A stretch of 14,739 nucleotides of DNA from Desulfarculus sp. Its GTDB lineage: Bacteria > Desulfobacterota > Desulfarculia > Desulfarculales > Desulfarculaceae. The stretch lies in NCBI GenBank assembly GCA_020216625.1, contig JAIUYB010000009.1, positions 1-14,739 on the forward strand, written 5' to 3'. The position numbers were made by a program, and so were the translations under genes. Positions 1 through 7,243 of this stretch are shown here, in pieces. The notes below the pieces were generated by a model. That model saw nothing but the letters and a program-made list of their open reading frames with translations, was not told the origin of the DNA and did no database searches. Every line of letters starts with the position of its first letter. Within the stretch, counting starts at the first letter, position 1.

Positions 1-376
1 CGGCCCAGTCCAGGCCCAGGCAGTCGGTGACCAGGGGCAGACCCAGGCGGCCGGCCAGGGCCGGGGCCAGGTCCAGCCCTTGGGAGGAGTGGGGCAGGAG
101 CACCAGGGCCGGGGCCATCCCGGCCACGAGGTCGGCCAGGGCCGGCAGATAGTACTCGGGATTGTATTCCTTCAGCTCGGGGTGGGCCAGCAGGCGCAGA
201 CCCGGGGAGCGGTTCAGGAGCGGGGCGGCCAGGGCCTCGGGTTCGTCGGCCAAGAGCGCGGTGACCACCTCGCCACCCACCGCCGGAGTCAAGGCCAGGG
301 CCGCGCCCAGGACCTCCAGGGTGGATTCGCGCAGTTGGCCCTGGCGGTGCTCGGCGATAACCAGGATGCCGCTCAT
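1..376 (-). CDS. etfA: Electron transfer flavoprotein subunit alpha, N-terminal part (cut by window edge)
   Basis: EtfA pairs with EtfB to form a soluble flavoprotein that takes electrons from acyl-CoA dehydrogenases and passes them on. Only the first 125 codons are present. They begin M-S-G-I-L-V-I-A-E-H, the usual EtfA opening, and continue through the alternating strand/helix pattern of the N-terminal nucleotide-binding-like domain (LLADEPEAL, then LVLLPHSSQGLDLAPALAGR, then LGLPLVTDCLGLDW). The FAD-binding C-terminal domain lies outside the window, so cofactor motifs and any bifurcating-type features cannot be judged. The ATG overlaps the etfB stop as ATGA, which implies translational coupling and equal dosage of the subunits. 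It is the last visible gene of the leftward operon. The assignment rests on sequence character plus adjacency to etfB. Confidence 0.9.
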   Translation of the reverse strand, partial: MSGILVIAEHRQGQLRESTLEVLGAALALTPAVGGEVVTALLADEPEALAAPLLNRSPGLRLLAHPELKEYNPEYYLPALADLVAGMAPALVLLPHSSQGLDLAPALAGRLGLPLVTDCLGLDWA

Positions 377-1161
377 TTCAGGCCTCCCTTCTCGCGGATG
401 ATGCCCGCCGCCCGGGCGCAGACCGCATCCAGGCCGCCGGAGAGGATTTCGGCCCCGGCCCCGGTCTCGGGCAGGGCCAGGCGGCGGGCGGCCAGGCAGG
501 ATGCCGCCGGTCCCACCTGGCCAGCCAGGTCCAGGCCGTCGGCGTCGTGGGCCTCGATGGCCATGCCGCGCACCTTGCGGATGCCCATGATGGAGACATA
601 GCGAGGCTGGTTGATGCCCGACTGCACCGTGACCAGGGCCGGCAGGGGCAGGGCCACCTCCTCCAGGGTGTTGGCCTCCAGCTCGCGGGTGACCACCAGG
701 CCGCCCTCGACCAGCTTGAGCCCCACCGCCAGGCTGGCGTAGGGCAGGTCCAGGGCCTGGGCCAGCAGCACCCCGGTCTGGCCCTGGCCCTGGTCGGCGC
801 TCTGCACCCCGCACAGGATCAGATCGAAGCGGCGGCCGCCCAGGGCCTTGACCATGGCCTGAACCACCGTGGCCGGATCGGAGCCCAGGAAGGTCTCGTC
901 ATTAAGGTGGATGGCCTGGTCGCAGCCCATGGCCAGGCCCCGGCGCAGCACGTCCTCGGACTCCTCGTCGCCCAGGGTCAGGACCGTGACCGCGCCGCCG
1001 TGGGCCTCCTTGAGGCGCACCGCCTCCTCCACCGCGTAGTTGTCCCACTCGTTGATGGTGTAGACCAGGTCATCCCGCTCCAGGTCCGCGCCGTCCCGGG
1101 TGATCTCCAGGTCGGCCTCGGCCGTCTCGGGCACCTGCTTGGCCAGCACCAAGATTTCCAT
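373..1161 (-). CDS. etfB: Electron transfer flavoprotein subunit beta
   Basis: This is the 262-residue beta subunit of ETF, close to the family length of about 250-260. The start MEILVLAKQVPET is typical of EtfB. So are INEWDNYAVEEAVRLKE (37-53), the nucleotide-binding region FDLILCGVQSADQGQGQTG (112-130, where the family usually has D-x-D-T-x-Q-V-G), and INQPRYVSIMGIRKVR (183-198). I chose the ATG at 1161 because it starts the conserved strand and has GGAGG 6-10 bases upstream. A longer frame starting at 1185 adds eight residues without conserved character. It lies 66 bases after synthetase 1 and overlaps etfA by four bases. Association with an acyl-CoA synthetase and a FadF-like protein points to electron transfer during acyl-CoA oxidation (inference). 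Confidence 0.94.
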   Translation of the reverse strand: MEILVLAKQVPETAEADLEITRDGADLERDDLVYTINEWDNYAVEEAVRLKEAHGGAVTVLTLGDEESEDVLRRGLAMGCDQAIHLNDETFLGSDPATVVQAMVKALGGRRFDLILCGVQSADQGQGQTGVLLAQALDLPYASLAVGLKLVEGGLVVTRELEANTLEEVALPLPALVTVQSGINQPRYVSIMGIRKVRGMAIEAHDADGLDLAGQVGPAASCLAARRLALPETGAGAEILSGGLDAVCARAAGIIREKGGLK

Positions 1162-1227
1162 GCCTCGCCTCCAAGTTTGGGCCATGGCCCGGCCCCGCCC
1201 AGGCAGGCGGACGGAGTCGGCGTCTCG

Positions 1228-2793
1228 CTAGATCCTGCGCTCGCGGCCTTCCCAATAGCGCTCGCGCACCTTGCGCTTGAGCAGCTTGCCGGACGCGCTC
1301 TTGGGCAGGTCCTCCCAGAACTCCACCGTCTTGGGCTTCTTGTAGCCGGCCAGGTATTTGGCGCAGAAGTCGATGATCTCCTTCTCCGTGACTTCGGCCC
1401 CGTGGTGCAGCACCACCACCGCCTTGACCGCCTCGCCCCAGTAGTCGTCGGGCACCCCCACCACGGTGGCCTCCAGCACCGCCGGGTGCTGATAAAGCAC
1501 CTCCTCCACCTCGCGGGGATAGATGTTCTTGCCGCCGCTGATGATCAGGTCGTTCTTGCGGTCGATGATGTAGAGATAGCCGGCCTCGTCGAAATGACCG
1601 ATGTCGCCGGTGTAGAGCCAGCCCTCGCGGATGCGTTCGGCCGTGGCCTCGGGCATCCGCCAATAGCCCTGCATCATGGCCTCGCTGCGCAAGATGATCT
1701 CGCCGTCCTCGCCGGGCATGGTGTCCTTGCCCCGGTTCACCACCCGCACCTCGTAGTCCAGCACCGGCCGGCCGGCCGAGGCCAGGCGCTTGACCTGCTC
1801 CGGAGGCCCGTCCAGGACGTGGTCCTCGGGCGGCAGGATGGTGGACAGGGGGCCGGTCTCGGTGGCCCCGTACTGCTGGCAGAAGCCGCAGCCGAAGCGC
1901 CCGAAGGTCTTGATGGATTTCTTGAGCAGCTCCACCGGCATCGGCGCGCCCACGTAGAAGATGCGGCGCAGGCTGGAAAGATCGGCGGTCTCCATGGCCG
2001 GGGAGTGCACCAGGGCGTTGATCATGGTGGGCACCAGCAGGCAGCAGGTGATGCGCTCCTTCTCCATCACCGCCAGCACCCCGGCCGGGTCGAAATGGCC
2101 GGGATAGATCACGGTGGTGTTGGGCACCAGGAAGCAGCGGCCGATGTTGTCCTCGAAGGAGACATGGTACATCGGGGTCACCACCAGCACCCGCTCGTCA
2201 TAGCCGATGCGGTTCTCGATCACCCCGGTGGTGGCGGTGGTGACCAGGTGGTGGTGGCTGCGCATGGCGCCCTTGGGCTGGCCGGTGGTGCCGGAGGTGA
2301 AGTAGATGCTCATCACGTCCGAGGGCTCCACCTGGCAGGCCGGCTCCTCCGGCGCGCCCGAGGCCAGCAGGGCGTCGTAGGACTCCGCGCCCTCCCAGCC
2401 GATCTCCTGGAAGCAGAAGAGCCCCTCCAGCCCGGTCAGGCGGGGGGCCAGGGCCTTCACCTTGTCCGCGCAGGCCTGGCTGAAAAAGAGGTAGCGCGGG
2501 GCGGCGTAGGCCACCAGGTCCTCGGTCTCGCGCTCGGTCAGCAGGTTGTTGAAGGGGCAGAAGATGGCCCCGGTCTTGGCGGCCACGAAGTAGAGGTCCA
2601 GGAACTGGTGGCGGTTCTCGGTCAGCACCCCCAGGCGGTCGCCCTTGCGCAGGCCCCGGGCCAAGAGCGCCTGGGCCACCTGGTTCACCCGCTGATTGAA
2701 CTGGCGATAGCTGAACCGGTTGTCGCCGCAGATCACGGCGGGTTTTTGCGGGAATTTTCGCGCGCCCCGCGTCAGCAATTCTCCCACGGTCAT
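1228..2793 (-). CDS. AMP-forming acyl-CoA synthetase / acid-CoA ligase (synthetase 1)
   Basis: A 521-residue ANL-superfamily enzyme that adenylates a carboxylic acid with ATP and transfers it to CoA. All core motifs are intact: the phosphate-binding loop FTSGTTGQPKG (165-175), QYGATETG (307-314), YTGD (394-397), the hinge region DRKNDLIISGGKN (411-423), and the catalytic lysine K503 in SASGKLL. There is no signal peptide, so it is cytoplasmic. The ATG at 2793 is preceded by AAGGAGG with an 8-base spacing. It resembles the medium/long-chain and aromatic acid ligases of beta-oxidation clusters, but substrate cannot be read from the motifs. It lies between the FadF-like oxidoreductase (163-base gap) and etfB (66-base gap), which suggests it makes the CoA ester whose oxidation feeds ETF. 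Confidence 0.92.
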   Translation of the reverse strand: MTVGELLTRGARKFPQKPAVICGDNRFSYRQFNQRVNQVAQALLARGLRKGDRLGVLTENRHQFLDLYFVAAKTGAIFCPFNNLLTERETEDLVAYAAPRYLFFSQACADKVKALAPRLTGLEGLFCFQEIGWEGAESYDALLASGAPEEPACQVEPSDVMSIYFTSGTTGQPKGAMRSHHHLVTTATTGVIENRIGYDERVLVVTPMYHVSFEDNIGRCFLVPNTTVIYPGHFDPAGVLAVMEKERITCCLLVPTMINALVHSPAMETADLSSLRRIFYVGAPMPVELLKKSIKTFGRFGCGFCQQYGATETGPLSTILPPEDHVLDGPPEQVKRLASAGRPVLDYEVRVVNRGKDTMPGEDGEIILRSEAMMQGYWRMPEATAERIREGWLYTGDIGHFDEAGYLYIIDRKNDLIISGGKNIYPREVEEVLYQHPAVLEATVVGVPDDYWGEAVKAVVVLHHGAEVTEKEIIDFCAKYLAGYKKPKTVEFWEDLPKSASGKLLKRKVRERYWEGRERRI

Positions 2794-2817
2794 TGCCCAT
2801 GCCTCCTTGTTGGCGAG

Positions 2818-2838
2818 AAAAGGCCCGCGTCGGGGGCC
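2818..2838 (-). terminator. Weak terminator- or attenuator-like hairpin ahead of synthetase 1
   Basis: Read on the minus strand, GGCCC and GGGCC form a 5-bp stem around a 7-base loop, followed directly by TTTTCT. It lies about 25 bases before the synthetase 1 start and after fadF. The short stem and four-T tract make it weak. It could lower read-through from fadF into the downstream genes, or be chance in GC-rich DNA. Confidence 0.25.
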
Positions 2839-2909
2839 CACCGAGGCCATCACTTCCTGGTTTGGCTCCGCGCCCCGCGATGGGCTGGTGGCGGGAGCGG
2901 ATGCCGGTT

Positions 2910-2935
2910 CGCGGATCGTTTGGGCAAGATTCGCG
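2910..2935 (-). other. Hairpin just downstream of the fadF-like gene
   Basis: An 8-bp inverted repeat, CGCGGATC against GATTCGCG with one G-T pair, surrounds a 10-base loop and begins 21 bases past the fadF stop. No T-run follows on the minus strand, so it is not a canonical terminator. An RNA-processing or stabilising stem is possible. Confidence 0.3.
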
Positions 2936-2956
2936 GGCGTCCCCCAGCGACGCCGG

Positions 2957-4954
2957 TCAGAACGGGTTGGCGCCTCCTTCCAGGCCCAGGGCCAGGCAAA
3001 CCACCTCGTTGAGATCGCGCACCGCCAGACGGTCCTCGAAACCGCCGGCCTTGCGCGCATCCTCCAGCATGATCAGACACAACGGACAGGCGGTGACCAC
3101 CAGCGCCGCCCCGGTGGCCATGGCCTGCTCCAGCCGCGCCCGGGCCAGATGGCCCTGGCCGGGCAGCTCGTGCCACATCCGGCCTCCGCCGCCCCCGCAG
3201 CAGAGCCCGTTGCGCCCATGGTCGGCCATCTCCACCAGCTCCAGGCCAGGGATGGCCGCCAGCACCCGGCGCGGGGCGCGGACCTCGCGGCTGTGGCGGG
3301 CCAGGTAACAAGGGTCGTGGAAGGTGGCCCTGACCGCCAGGCCAGTGGGGAAGGTCAACCGGCCCTGCTCCACCAGCTCGGCCAGGACTTGGCTGTAGTG
3401 CCGCGCGCGGAAGGGCATGGGGCCTGTCACACCGTCGCGCGTGCGGGCCAGGGCGTAGTCGTGGCTCAGGGTGCGGTGGCAGTGGGGCGAGGAGGTGACC
3501 ACCTCCCGTACGCCGATATCCGCCAGCAGACCGGAAAGGTCCTCGCGCTGCTCCTCGAAAAGACCGTTCTCCCCCACCCGGCGGGCGATGTCCCCGCAGC
3601 AGGGCTCGGCCTTGCCCAGGGTGCCGAACGCCACCCCGCAGTGGGCCAGCACCGCCGTCAGGCCCCGGGCCAGGCCCTGGGCCCGGGTGTCCAGGCTGGT
3701 GGTGCAACCCACGAAGTAGAGCAGCTCCGCCGGGTCGCCCTTGGCCAGGTCCGGCAGGTCCAGGCCCTTGGCCCAGGCCGCCTTCTGGCCCTTCTTGGCC
3801 AGCCAGGGGTTCTGGTACTTGGCCAGGCGCTCCAGGGATTGGGCCAACAGCGGCGGCACCGTGGAGCCCTGCTCCACCAGGGCCGAACGCACCTGGCGGA
3901 TCAGCTCGATGGGGCTGGCCTGGACCGGGCAGACCTCCACGCAGGCGGCGCAGGTGGTGCAGTACCAGGCCTGCTCGGGGTCGATGGTGGGGCGGCTGGT
4001 CAGCTCTTGGCGCAACCGCCGGCGGAACCAAGGGATCTTGGTCAGGAGGTTGTATTTCAGGCGGGTGTAGAGCCGGGCGTCCCGCACGAAGCCGCGCGGG
4101 GCCAGGGGTTCGCCGGCCCGGGCGCTGGGGCAGGCCTCCACGCAGCGGCCGCAACGGGTGCAGGCGTCCAGGGTCAGGAAATGGCGGTGACTGAACTCCC
4201 GGACTTGGTCCGGGGCCAGGGAAAGGTCGGCCAGGGGATGGGGCTCCTGCTGGAAGTAGAGGTTGACCGGCGCGGCCAGGGCGTGGAACAGGCGACTGAA
4301 GGGCAGCCAGGCGATGAGACCCAGGCTCAGCGCGGCATGGGTCCACCACAGGACGGCGTGGGCGGCCACGGCGCTGGCTGGCGCGAAGAGGCCGGAAAGC
4401 CCCCAGCCCAGGAAGGACCAGCGCTCCCACGCCGCGCCGCTGGCCGCGATGCGGGCCGCCTCCACCAGGAAGCCGCTGAGCGCGATGGCCAAGAGCCAGG
4501 CCGGCAACAGGGCGTCGGCCGGGCGGCGCTCCAAGCGCGGCACCCGCTGCAGATAGCGCCGGATCAGGGCCCAGACCAGGCCGGCCATGAGGACCAGGCC
4601 GCAGATCTCCCACAGGGCCGAGGTGACCAGATAGAGCCGGCCGTGGAGGAAGGAAACCAGGTAGTGATCGATCGCCACCAGGCAGGTGGCCAGGAATAAT
4701 CCCAGGAATCCCAATAAGATCAGGGCGTGCATCAGGCCGGCGGAGGCGTCCCCCCGCCAGATGCGCCGGCCCAGGAGGGCGTCGGCCAGGGTGGCCTTGA
4801 GCCGCGCGGCGCTGAACCCGCCCCAGGTGAAGCCCGGCCGCCAGCGGGCCAGGTTGATGGCCAGCCCCAGGCCGAAGACCGCCAGGGCCAAGGCCGTCAG
4901 GAGGTAGAACAGCCAGGCGGCCTCGATGTTCCAGAAGGGGACCCGCGCCGGCAT
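2957..4954 (-). CDS. FadF/HdrD-type membrane Fe-S oxidoreductase (cytochrome b-like domain plus two 4Fe-4S and two CCG domains)
   Basis: A 665-residue fusion likely to oxidise reduced ETF at the membrane. About five to six membrane segments (roughly 11-37, 74-96, 108-132, 149-170, 180-230) resemble the NarI-type cytochrome b fold. H75, H206 and H224 are candidate heme ligands. Two 4Fe-4S motifs follow: C265-C268-C271-C275 and C332-C335-C338-C342. Two CCG (heterodisulfide-reductase-like) domains come next: C417 with CC452-453 and C492, and C549 with CC585-586 and C623/C626. The first CCG lacks the first Cys of its CxxC (SPHC). The ATG at 4954 overlaps the tetR stop as TGATG, with GGAGGGGG just upstream. 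Family knowledge: such proteins sit beside etfBA in fatty-acid and aromatic oxidisers. The electron acceptor (quinone versus disulfide) is inference. Confidence 0.88.
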   Translation of the reverse strand: MPARVPFWNIEAAWLFYLLTALALAVFGLGLAINLARWRPGFTWGGFSAARLKATLADALLGRRIWRGDASAGLMHALILLGFLGLFLATCLVAIDHYLVSFLHGRLYLVTSALWEICGLVLMAGLVWALIRRYLQRVPRLERRPADALLPAWLLAIALSGFLVEAARIAASGAAWERWSFLGWGLSGLFAPASAVAAHAVLWWTHAALSLGLIAWLPFSRLFHALAAPVNLYFQQEPHPLADLSLAPDQVREFSHRHFLTLDACTRCGRCVEACPSARAGEPLAPRGFVRDARLYTRLKYNLLTKIPWFRRRLRQELTSRPTIDPEQAWYCTTCAACVEVCPVQASPIELIRQVRSALVEQGSTVPPLLAQSLERLAKYQNPWLAKKGQKAAWAKGLDLPDLAKGDPAELLYFVGCTTSLDTRAQGLARGLTAVLAHCGVAFGTLGKAEPCCGDIARRVGENGLFEEQREDLSGLLADIGVREVVTSSPHCHRTLSHDYALARTRDGVTGPMPFRARHYSQVLAELVEQGRLTFPTGLAVRATFHDPCYLARHSREVRAPRRVLAAIPGLELVEMADHGRNGLCCGGGGGRMWHELPGQGHLARARLEQAMATGAALVVTACPLCLIMLEDARKAGGFEDRLAVRDLNEVVCLALGLEGGANPF

Positions 4955-5565
4955 CAGGCCCCCTCCGGCCCAGGTTTGGACGCCCCGTTTTGCAACACCC
5001 CGTGGCAGAAGACCTGGCGGAAGACCTCGCCCAGCTCCTCGGGGCTGACCGGTCCGTCGGGCCGGTACCACTTGGGGGTGTAATGAACCATGCCGAAAAA
5101 GGCGAAGACCAGCACCGGCAAGGGCAGGTCGGCCAAGAGGCCGGCCTCTTTCAGTTCGGCCAGGATATCGCGGATCACGGCCACGTAGCGGCGTTGCTTG
5201 GCCACCACCTGCATCCGGCGCTGCGGGGTCAGGCAGTCGAGATCGTTGACCAAAAGCATTAGCCGATCGCGGTCGCCGGCATAGATGTGGGTGTAGAAGC
5301 GCATGAACTCGGCCAGTTTCTCCAGGGGCGGCAGGTCCTGGCCGCAGAGGGACTCGATCCGCTCCAGGGCCTGGTCCATGAACTGATCCAGCATCCGGTG
5401 GAGCAGGTCCTCCTTGGAGTCGAAGTAGTGGTAGAGCGAGCTTTTCTGCATGCCCAGGGCCTCGGCCAGGTCCCGGATCGAAGTGCGGGCGTAGCCGCGG
5501 GTGGCGAACAGATGCGCCGCCGTGTCAAATATTTCCTGATTGCGCCGTTCGCCCTTGGTCAGCAT
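4954..5565 (-). CDS. TetR-family repressor, first gene of the leftward operon
   Basis: A 203-residue regulator. The N-terminal helix-turn-helix (about residues 28-48, SIRDLAEALGMQKSSLYHYF) is textbook TetR. The C-terminal half, with VFAFFGMVHYTPKWYRP and SPEELGEVFRQ, resembles the KstR2/FadR-like subgroup, several of which respond to CoA thioesters. Ligand is inference. I chose the ATG at 5565. A GTG at 5571 would add two residues, and neither start has a strong Shine-Dalgarno sequence. Its stop overlaps the fadF-like start, so repressor and target genes share a transcript. An operator-like palindrome lies 4-19 bases upstream of the GTG, implying autoregulation. A near-identical site faces the liv operon, so it probably controls both arms. 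Confidence 0.9.
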   Translation of the reverse strand: MLTKGERRNQEIFDTAAHLFATRGYARTSIRDLAEALGMQKSSLYHYFDSKEDLLHRMLDQFMDQALERIESLCGQDLPPLEKLAEFMRFYTHIYAGDRDRLMLLVNDLDCLTPQRRMQVVAKQRRYVAVIRDILAELKEAGLLADLPLPVLVFAFFGMVHYTPKWYRPDGPVSPEELGEVFRQVFCHGVLQNGASKPGPEGA

Positions 5566-5574
5566 CGTCACCTA

Positions 5575-5590
5575 CCGAACGATCGTTAGA
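5575..5590. promoter_or_regulatory. TetR operator-like site O1 (tetR side)
   Basis: The minus strand reads TCTAACGATCGTTCGG and contains the perfect 10-base palindrome AACGATCGTT (5578-5587). The site lies between the predicted tetR promoter and the tetR start. It matches O2 at 14 of 16 positions. It also fits the consensus CNAACGNNCGTTNG that I recall for the phenylacetyl-CoA-responsive TetR protein PaaR of Thermus; that comparison is from memory. Confidence 0.65.
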
Positions 5591-5600
5591 TTTTGGACCA

Positions 5601-5629
5601 TTTTTAGCTGTCCCCCTCGCGCTTGTCAA
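5601..5629 (-). promoter_or_regulatory. Predicted sigma-70 promoter for tetR-fadF-synthetase 1-etfBA
   Basis: On the minus strand a perfect -35 TTGACA (5629-5624) is followed by a 17-base spacer and TAAAAA (5606-5601) as the -10, which matches four of six consensus bases. Transcription would start near 5593-5595, directly at the edge of operator O1, a layout expected for repression. Confidence 0.55.
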
Positions 5630-5803
5630 CCACCTTGCGCAGGCTCCCAGGAATTTAGTTCTCTAGGCGAGCTAGGTGAAAAGCGCCCGTCCACCGGATT
5701 CGAACGGCGGAGACGGTTGCTGGATTAGCCTTGGATTCTGGCCTGTTAACCTCGGCGAACTCATTAACAAAATTGTGCAAAAAGGTACTTAGGCTAATAG
5801 CCA
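5630..5803. other. AT-richer spacer between the divergent promoters
   Basis: There is no convincing gene here. The stretch is clearly AT-richer than its surroundings. It holds the short inverted repeat GGCTA-A-TAGCC at 5792-5802, ending one base before the liv -35, and TTAAC twice (5743-5769 region). The inverted repeat could bind an activator or be chance. Small open frames in this stretch lack ribosome sites and family character. Confidence 0.4.
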
Positions 5804-5833
5804 TTGACACCATGGACGGCGGTGAGTTATCAA
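5804..5833 (+). promoter_or_regulatory. Predicted sigma-70 promoter for the liv operon
   Basis: A perfect -35 TTGACA (5804-5809) is followed by an 18-base spacer and TATCAA (5828-5833), or TTATCA with a 17-base spacer, as the -10. Operator O2 starts four bases downstream, so a bound repressor would cover the start site near 5840. The resulting leader is about 115 bases. Confidence 0.55.
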
Positions 5834-5837
5834 AAAA

Positions 5838-5853
5838 TCTAACGAACGGTCGG
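5838..5853. promoter_or_regulatory. TetR operator-like site O2 (liv side)
   Basis: The plus strand reads TCTAACGAACGGTCGG, which differs from O1 (read on the minus strand) at two of 16 positions. Both copies point in the same sense relative to their own promoter and lie just after its -10. The dyad symmetry is poorer than in O1, suggesting weaker binding (inference). Confidence 0.6.
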
Positions 5854-5895
5854 CCAGTTGCATCCACCGCCGCGCAGCTCACCTCCCGGCCGGCT

Positions 5896-5925
5896 CCCCG
5901 CGATACCTGCGGGGTTCACCCCCGC
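5896..5925 (+). promoter_or_regulatory. Two mutually exclusive hairpins in the liv leader
   Basis: GCGGGG at 5909-5914 can pair upstream with CCCCGC at 5896-5901 (7-base loop) or downstream with CCCCGC at 5920-5925 (5-base loop). Both are 6-bp all-GC stems and cannot form together. They lie 30-59 bases before the livK start. No T-run follows and no leader-peptide ATG is visible. They could modulate translation or stability, or be chance in GC-rich DNA. Confidence 0.35.
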
Positions 5926-5954
5926 ATCCGAAAACCATAGCAAGGGAGGCGCTC

Positions 5955-7232
5955 ATGGGCAGGAAACCTACCTGGCGGACACTCTGTCTGGCGGCCCTGG
6001 CCGTAGTCACTTTGGCCGCGGCCAGGCCCGCGGCGGCGGCGGATCCCATTGTCCTGGGCGTGCCAACTTCCCTTGGCGTGATCGAAGGCAAGGAAAGCCT
6101 CAACGCCGTCAAACTGGCGGTGGATGAGATCAACGCCGCCGGCGGCGTGAAGGTGGGCGGCCAGCCCCGCATGTTCAGCGTGGAGGAGATGGACATCCGC
6201 GACGCCTCGCCCGGCACCCCGGTGCCCGAGGCGCTGTTGGGCATCGAGAAGATGATCCTGGAAAAGAAGCCCCAAGCCATCGTGGTGGGCCCCTTCCGCT
6301 CCGAGGCCCTGCTGGCCGGCATGGACATCATCGCCAAGTACAAGGTGCCCTTGTTGGGCAGCATCGCCATGACTCCGGTCTCCGAGAAGAAGATTCAGGA
6401 GGATCCGGAGAAGTACAAGTACGTCTTCCGCACCTCCATCAACGTCACCTCCTGGGCTGGCCTGTTGATCGGGGCCATGAAGGGCCTGCAGGAGAAGTTC
6501 GGTTTCACCAAGGTATACCTGCTCAACCAGGACGTGCTCTGGGCGCGGGGCACCGCGGGGTCCATGAAGGCCTGGTTCGAGAAGAACGGCTGGGAGGTCC
6601 TGGGCCACGACCAGTTCCCCACCGGGGCCAGCGACTTCGCCCCGGTGCTGATGAAGGCCAAGATGGGCGGGGCCCAGGTGCTGTTCACCTGTTTCGACAT
6701 GCCCGAGAGCGGCATCCTGGTCAAGCAGTGGAAAGGCCAGAAGGTGCCCGCCCTGATGACCGGCTTCATTTCGCCCATGGCCGGCGAGGGGGCCTGGAGC
6801 GCCTTTGAGGGCAAGATCGGCGGCCTGCTCAACGCCATCTTCGAGCTGGGCAACATCCCCTCGCCCAAGTACGCCCCGGCCACCGCCTTCTACGACGCCT
6901 ACAAAAAGAAATACGGCAAGCCGGTGGAGTCCGGCCACGGGCCGGCGCCCAGCTACGAGTCGGTCTACATCCTCAAGGAGGCCATCGAAAAGGCCGGCAG
7001 CCTGGATCCGGACCAGTTGGCCGCGGCCATCAAGGCCACCGATCGCCAGGGCGTGATGGGCCGGATCAAGTTCAACGAGGGCAACCAGGTGATCTACGGC
7101 CAGGACCCCAAGGACACCGCCGTTGGCTGTATCTACCAATGGGGCGAGAAGGGCGAACGCACCATCGTCTTCCCGCCGGCCCTGGCCGACGCCGAGGTCC
7201 AGCTTCCGTCTTGGATGAAGTCCGCCAAGTAG
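5955..7232 (+). CDS. livK: LivK-like periplasmic substrate-binding protein of a branched-chain-amino-acid-type (HAAT) ABC transporter
   Basis: A 425-residue type I periplasmic binding protein. The N-terminus carries a Sec signal peptide: KPTWR, then a hydrophobic core (about 9-22), then RPAAAAD with likely cleavage near residue 29. The mature protein opens with IVLGVPTSLGVIEGKESLN and AVKLAVDEINAAGGV (51-65), the hallmark of LivJ/LivK and related amide- or aromatic-acid binders, followed by VVGPFRSEAL (110-119). The ATG at 5955 follows AAGGGAGG at good spacing. It is the first gene of the rightward operon. The symbol denotes the family, not the substrate: with CoA ligases and ETF nearby, the ligand is more likely an organic acid (aromatic, branched or fatty) than leucine (inference). 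Confidence 0.88.
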   Translation: MGRKPTWRTLCLAALAVVTLAAARPAAAADPIVLGVPTSLGVIEGKESLNAVKLAVDEINAAGGVKVGGQPRMFSVEEMDIRDASPGTPVPEALLGIEKMILEKKPQAIVVGPFRSEALLAGMDIIAKYKVPLLGSIAMTPVSEKKIQEDPEKYKYVFRTSINVTSWAGLLIGAMKGLQEKFGFTKVYLLNQDVLWARGTAGSMKAWFEKNGWEVLGHDQFPTGASDFAPVLMKAKMGGAQVLFTCFDMPESGILVKQWKGQKVPALMTGFISPMAGEGAWSAFEGKIGGLLNAIFELGNIPSPKYAPATAFYDAYKKKYGKPVESGHGPAPSYESVYILKEAIEKAGSLDPDQLAAAIKATDRQGVMGRIKFNEGNQVIYGQDPKDTAVGCIYQWGEKGERTIVFPPALADAEVQLPSWMKSAK

Positions 7233-7243
7233 CGCCAGACACT

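Noticed and set aside
2914..2922. GATCGTTTG resembling half of the TetR operator in the fadF - synthetase 1 gap
   Set aside because: Only one half-site matches; the other half disagrees at four key bases. I do not count it as a third operator.
547..4699. Very long open frames on the plus strand (e.g. 547-3012 and 2720-4699)
   Set aside because: They lie antisense to etfB, synthetase 1 and fadF. Their His/Gln/Gly/Ala-rich translations are typical of high-GC shadow frames, and they match no family.
5691..5710. tRNA T-arm-like GTTCGAATCC on the minus strand, suggestive of a tRNA remnant or attachment site
   Set aside because: The flanking bases do not form the T-stem, and no acceptor, anticodon or D arms can be drawn. 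No integrase gene or second att copy is present.
5655..5940. Small open frames in the divergent spacer (75 and 69 codons)
   Set aside because: They overlap the predicted promoter and operator, lack ribosome sites and show no recognisable protein character.
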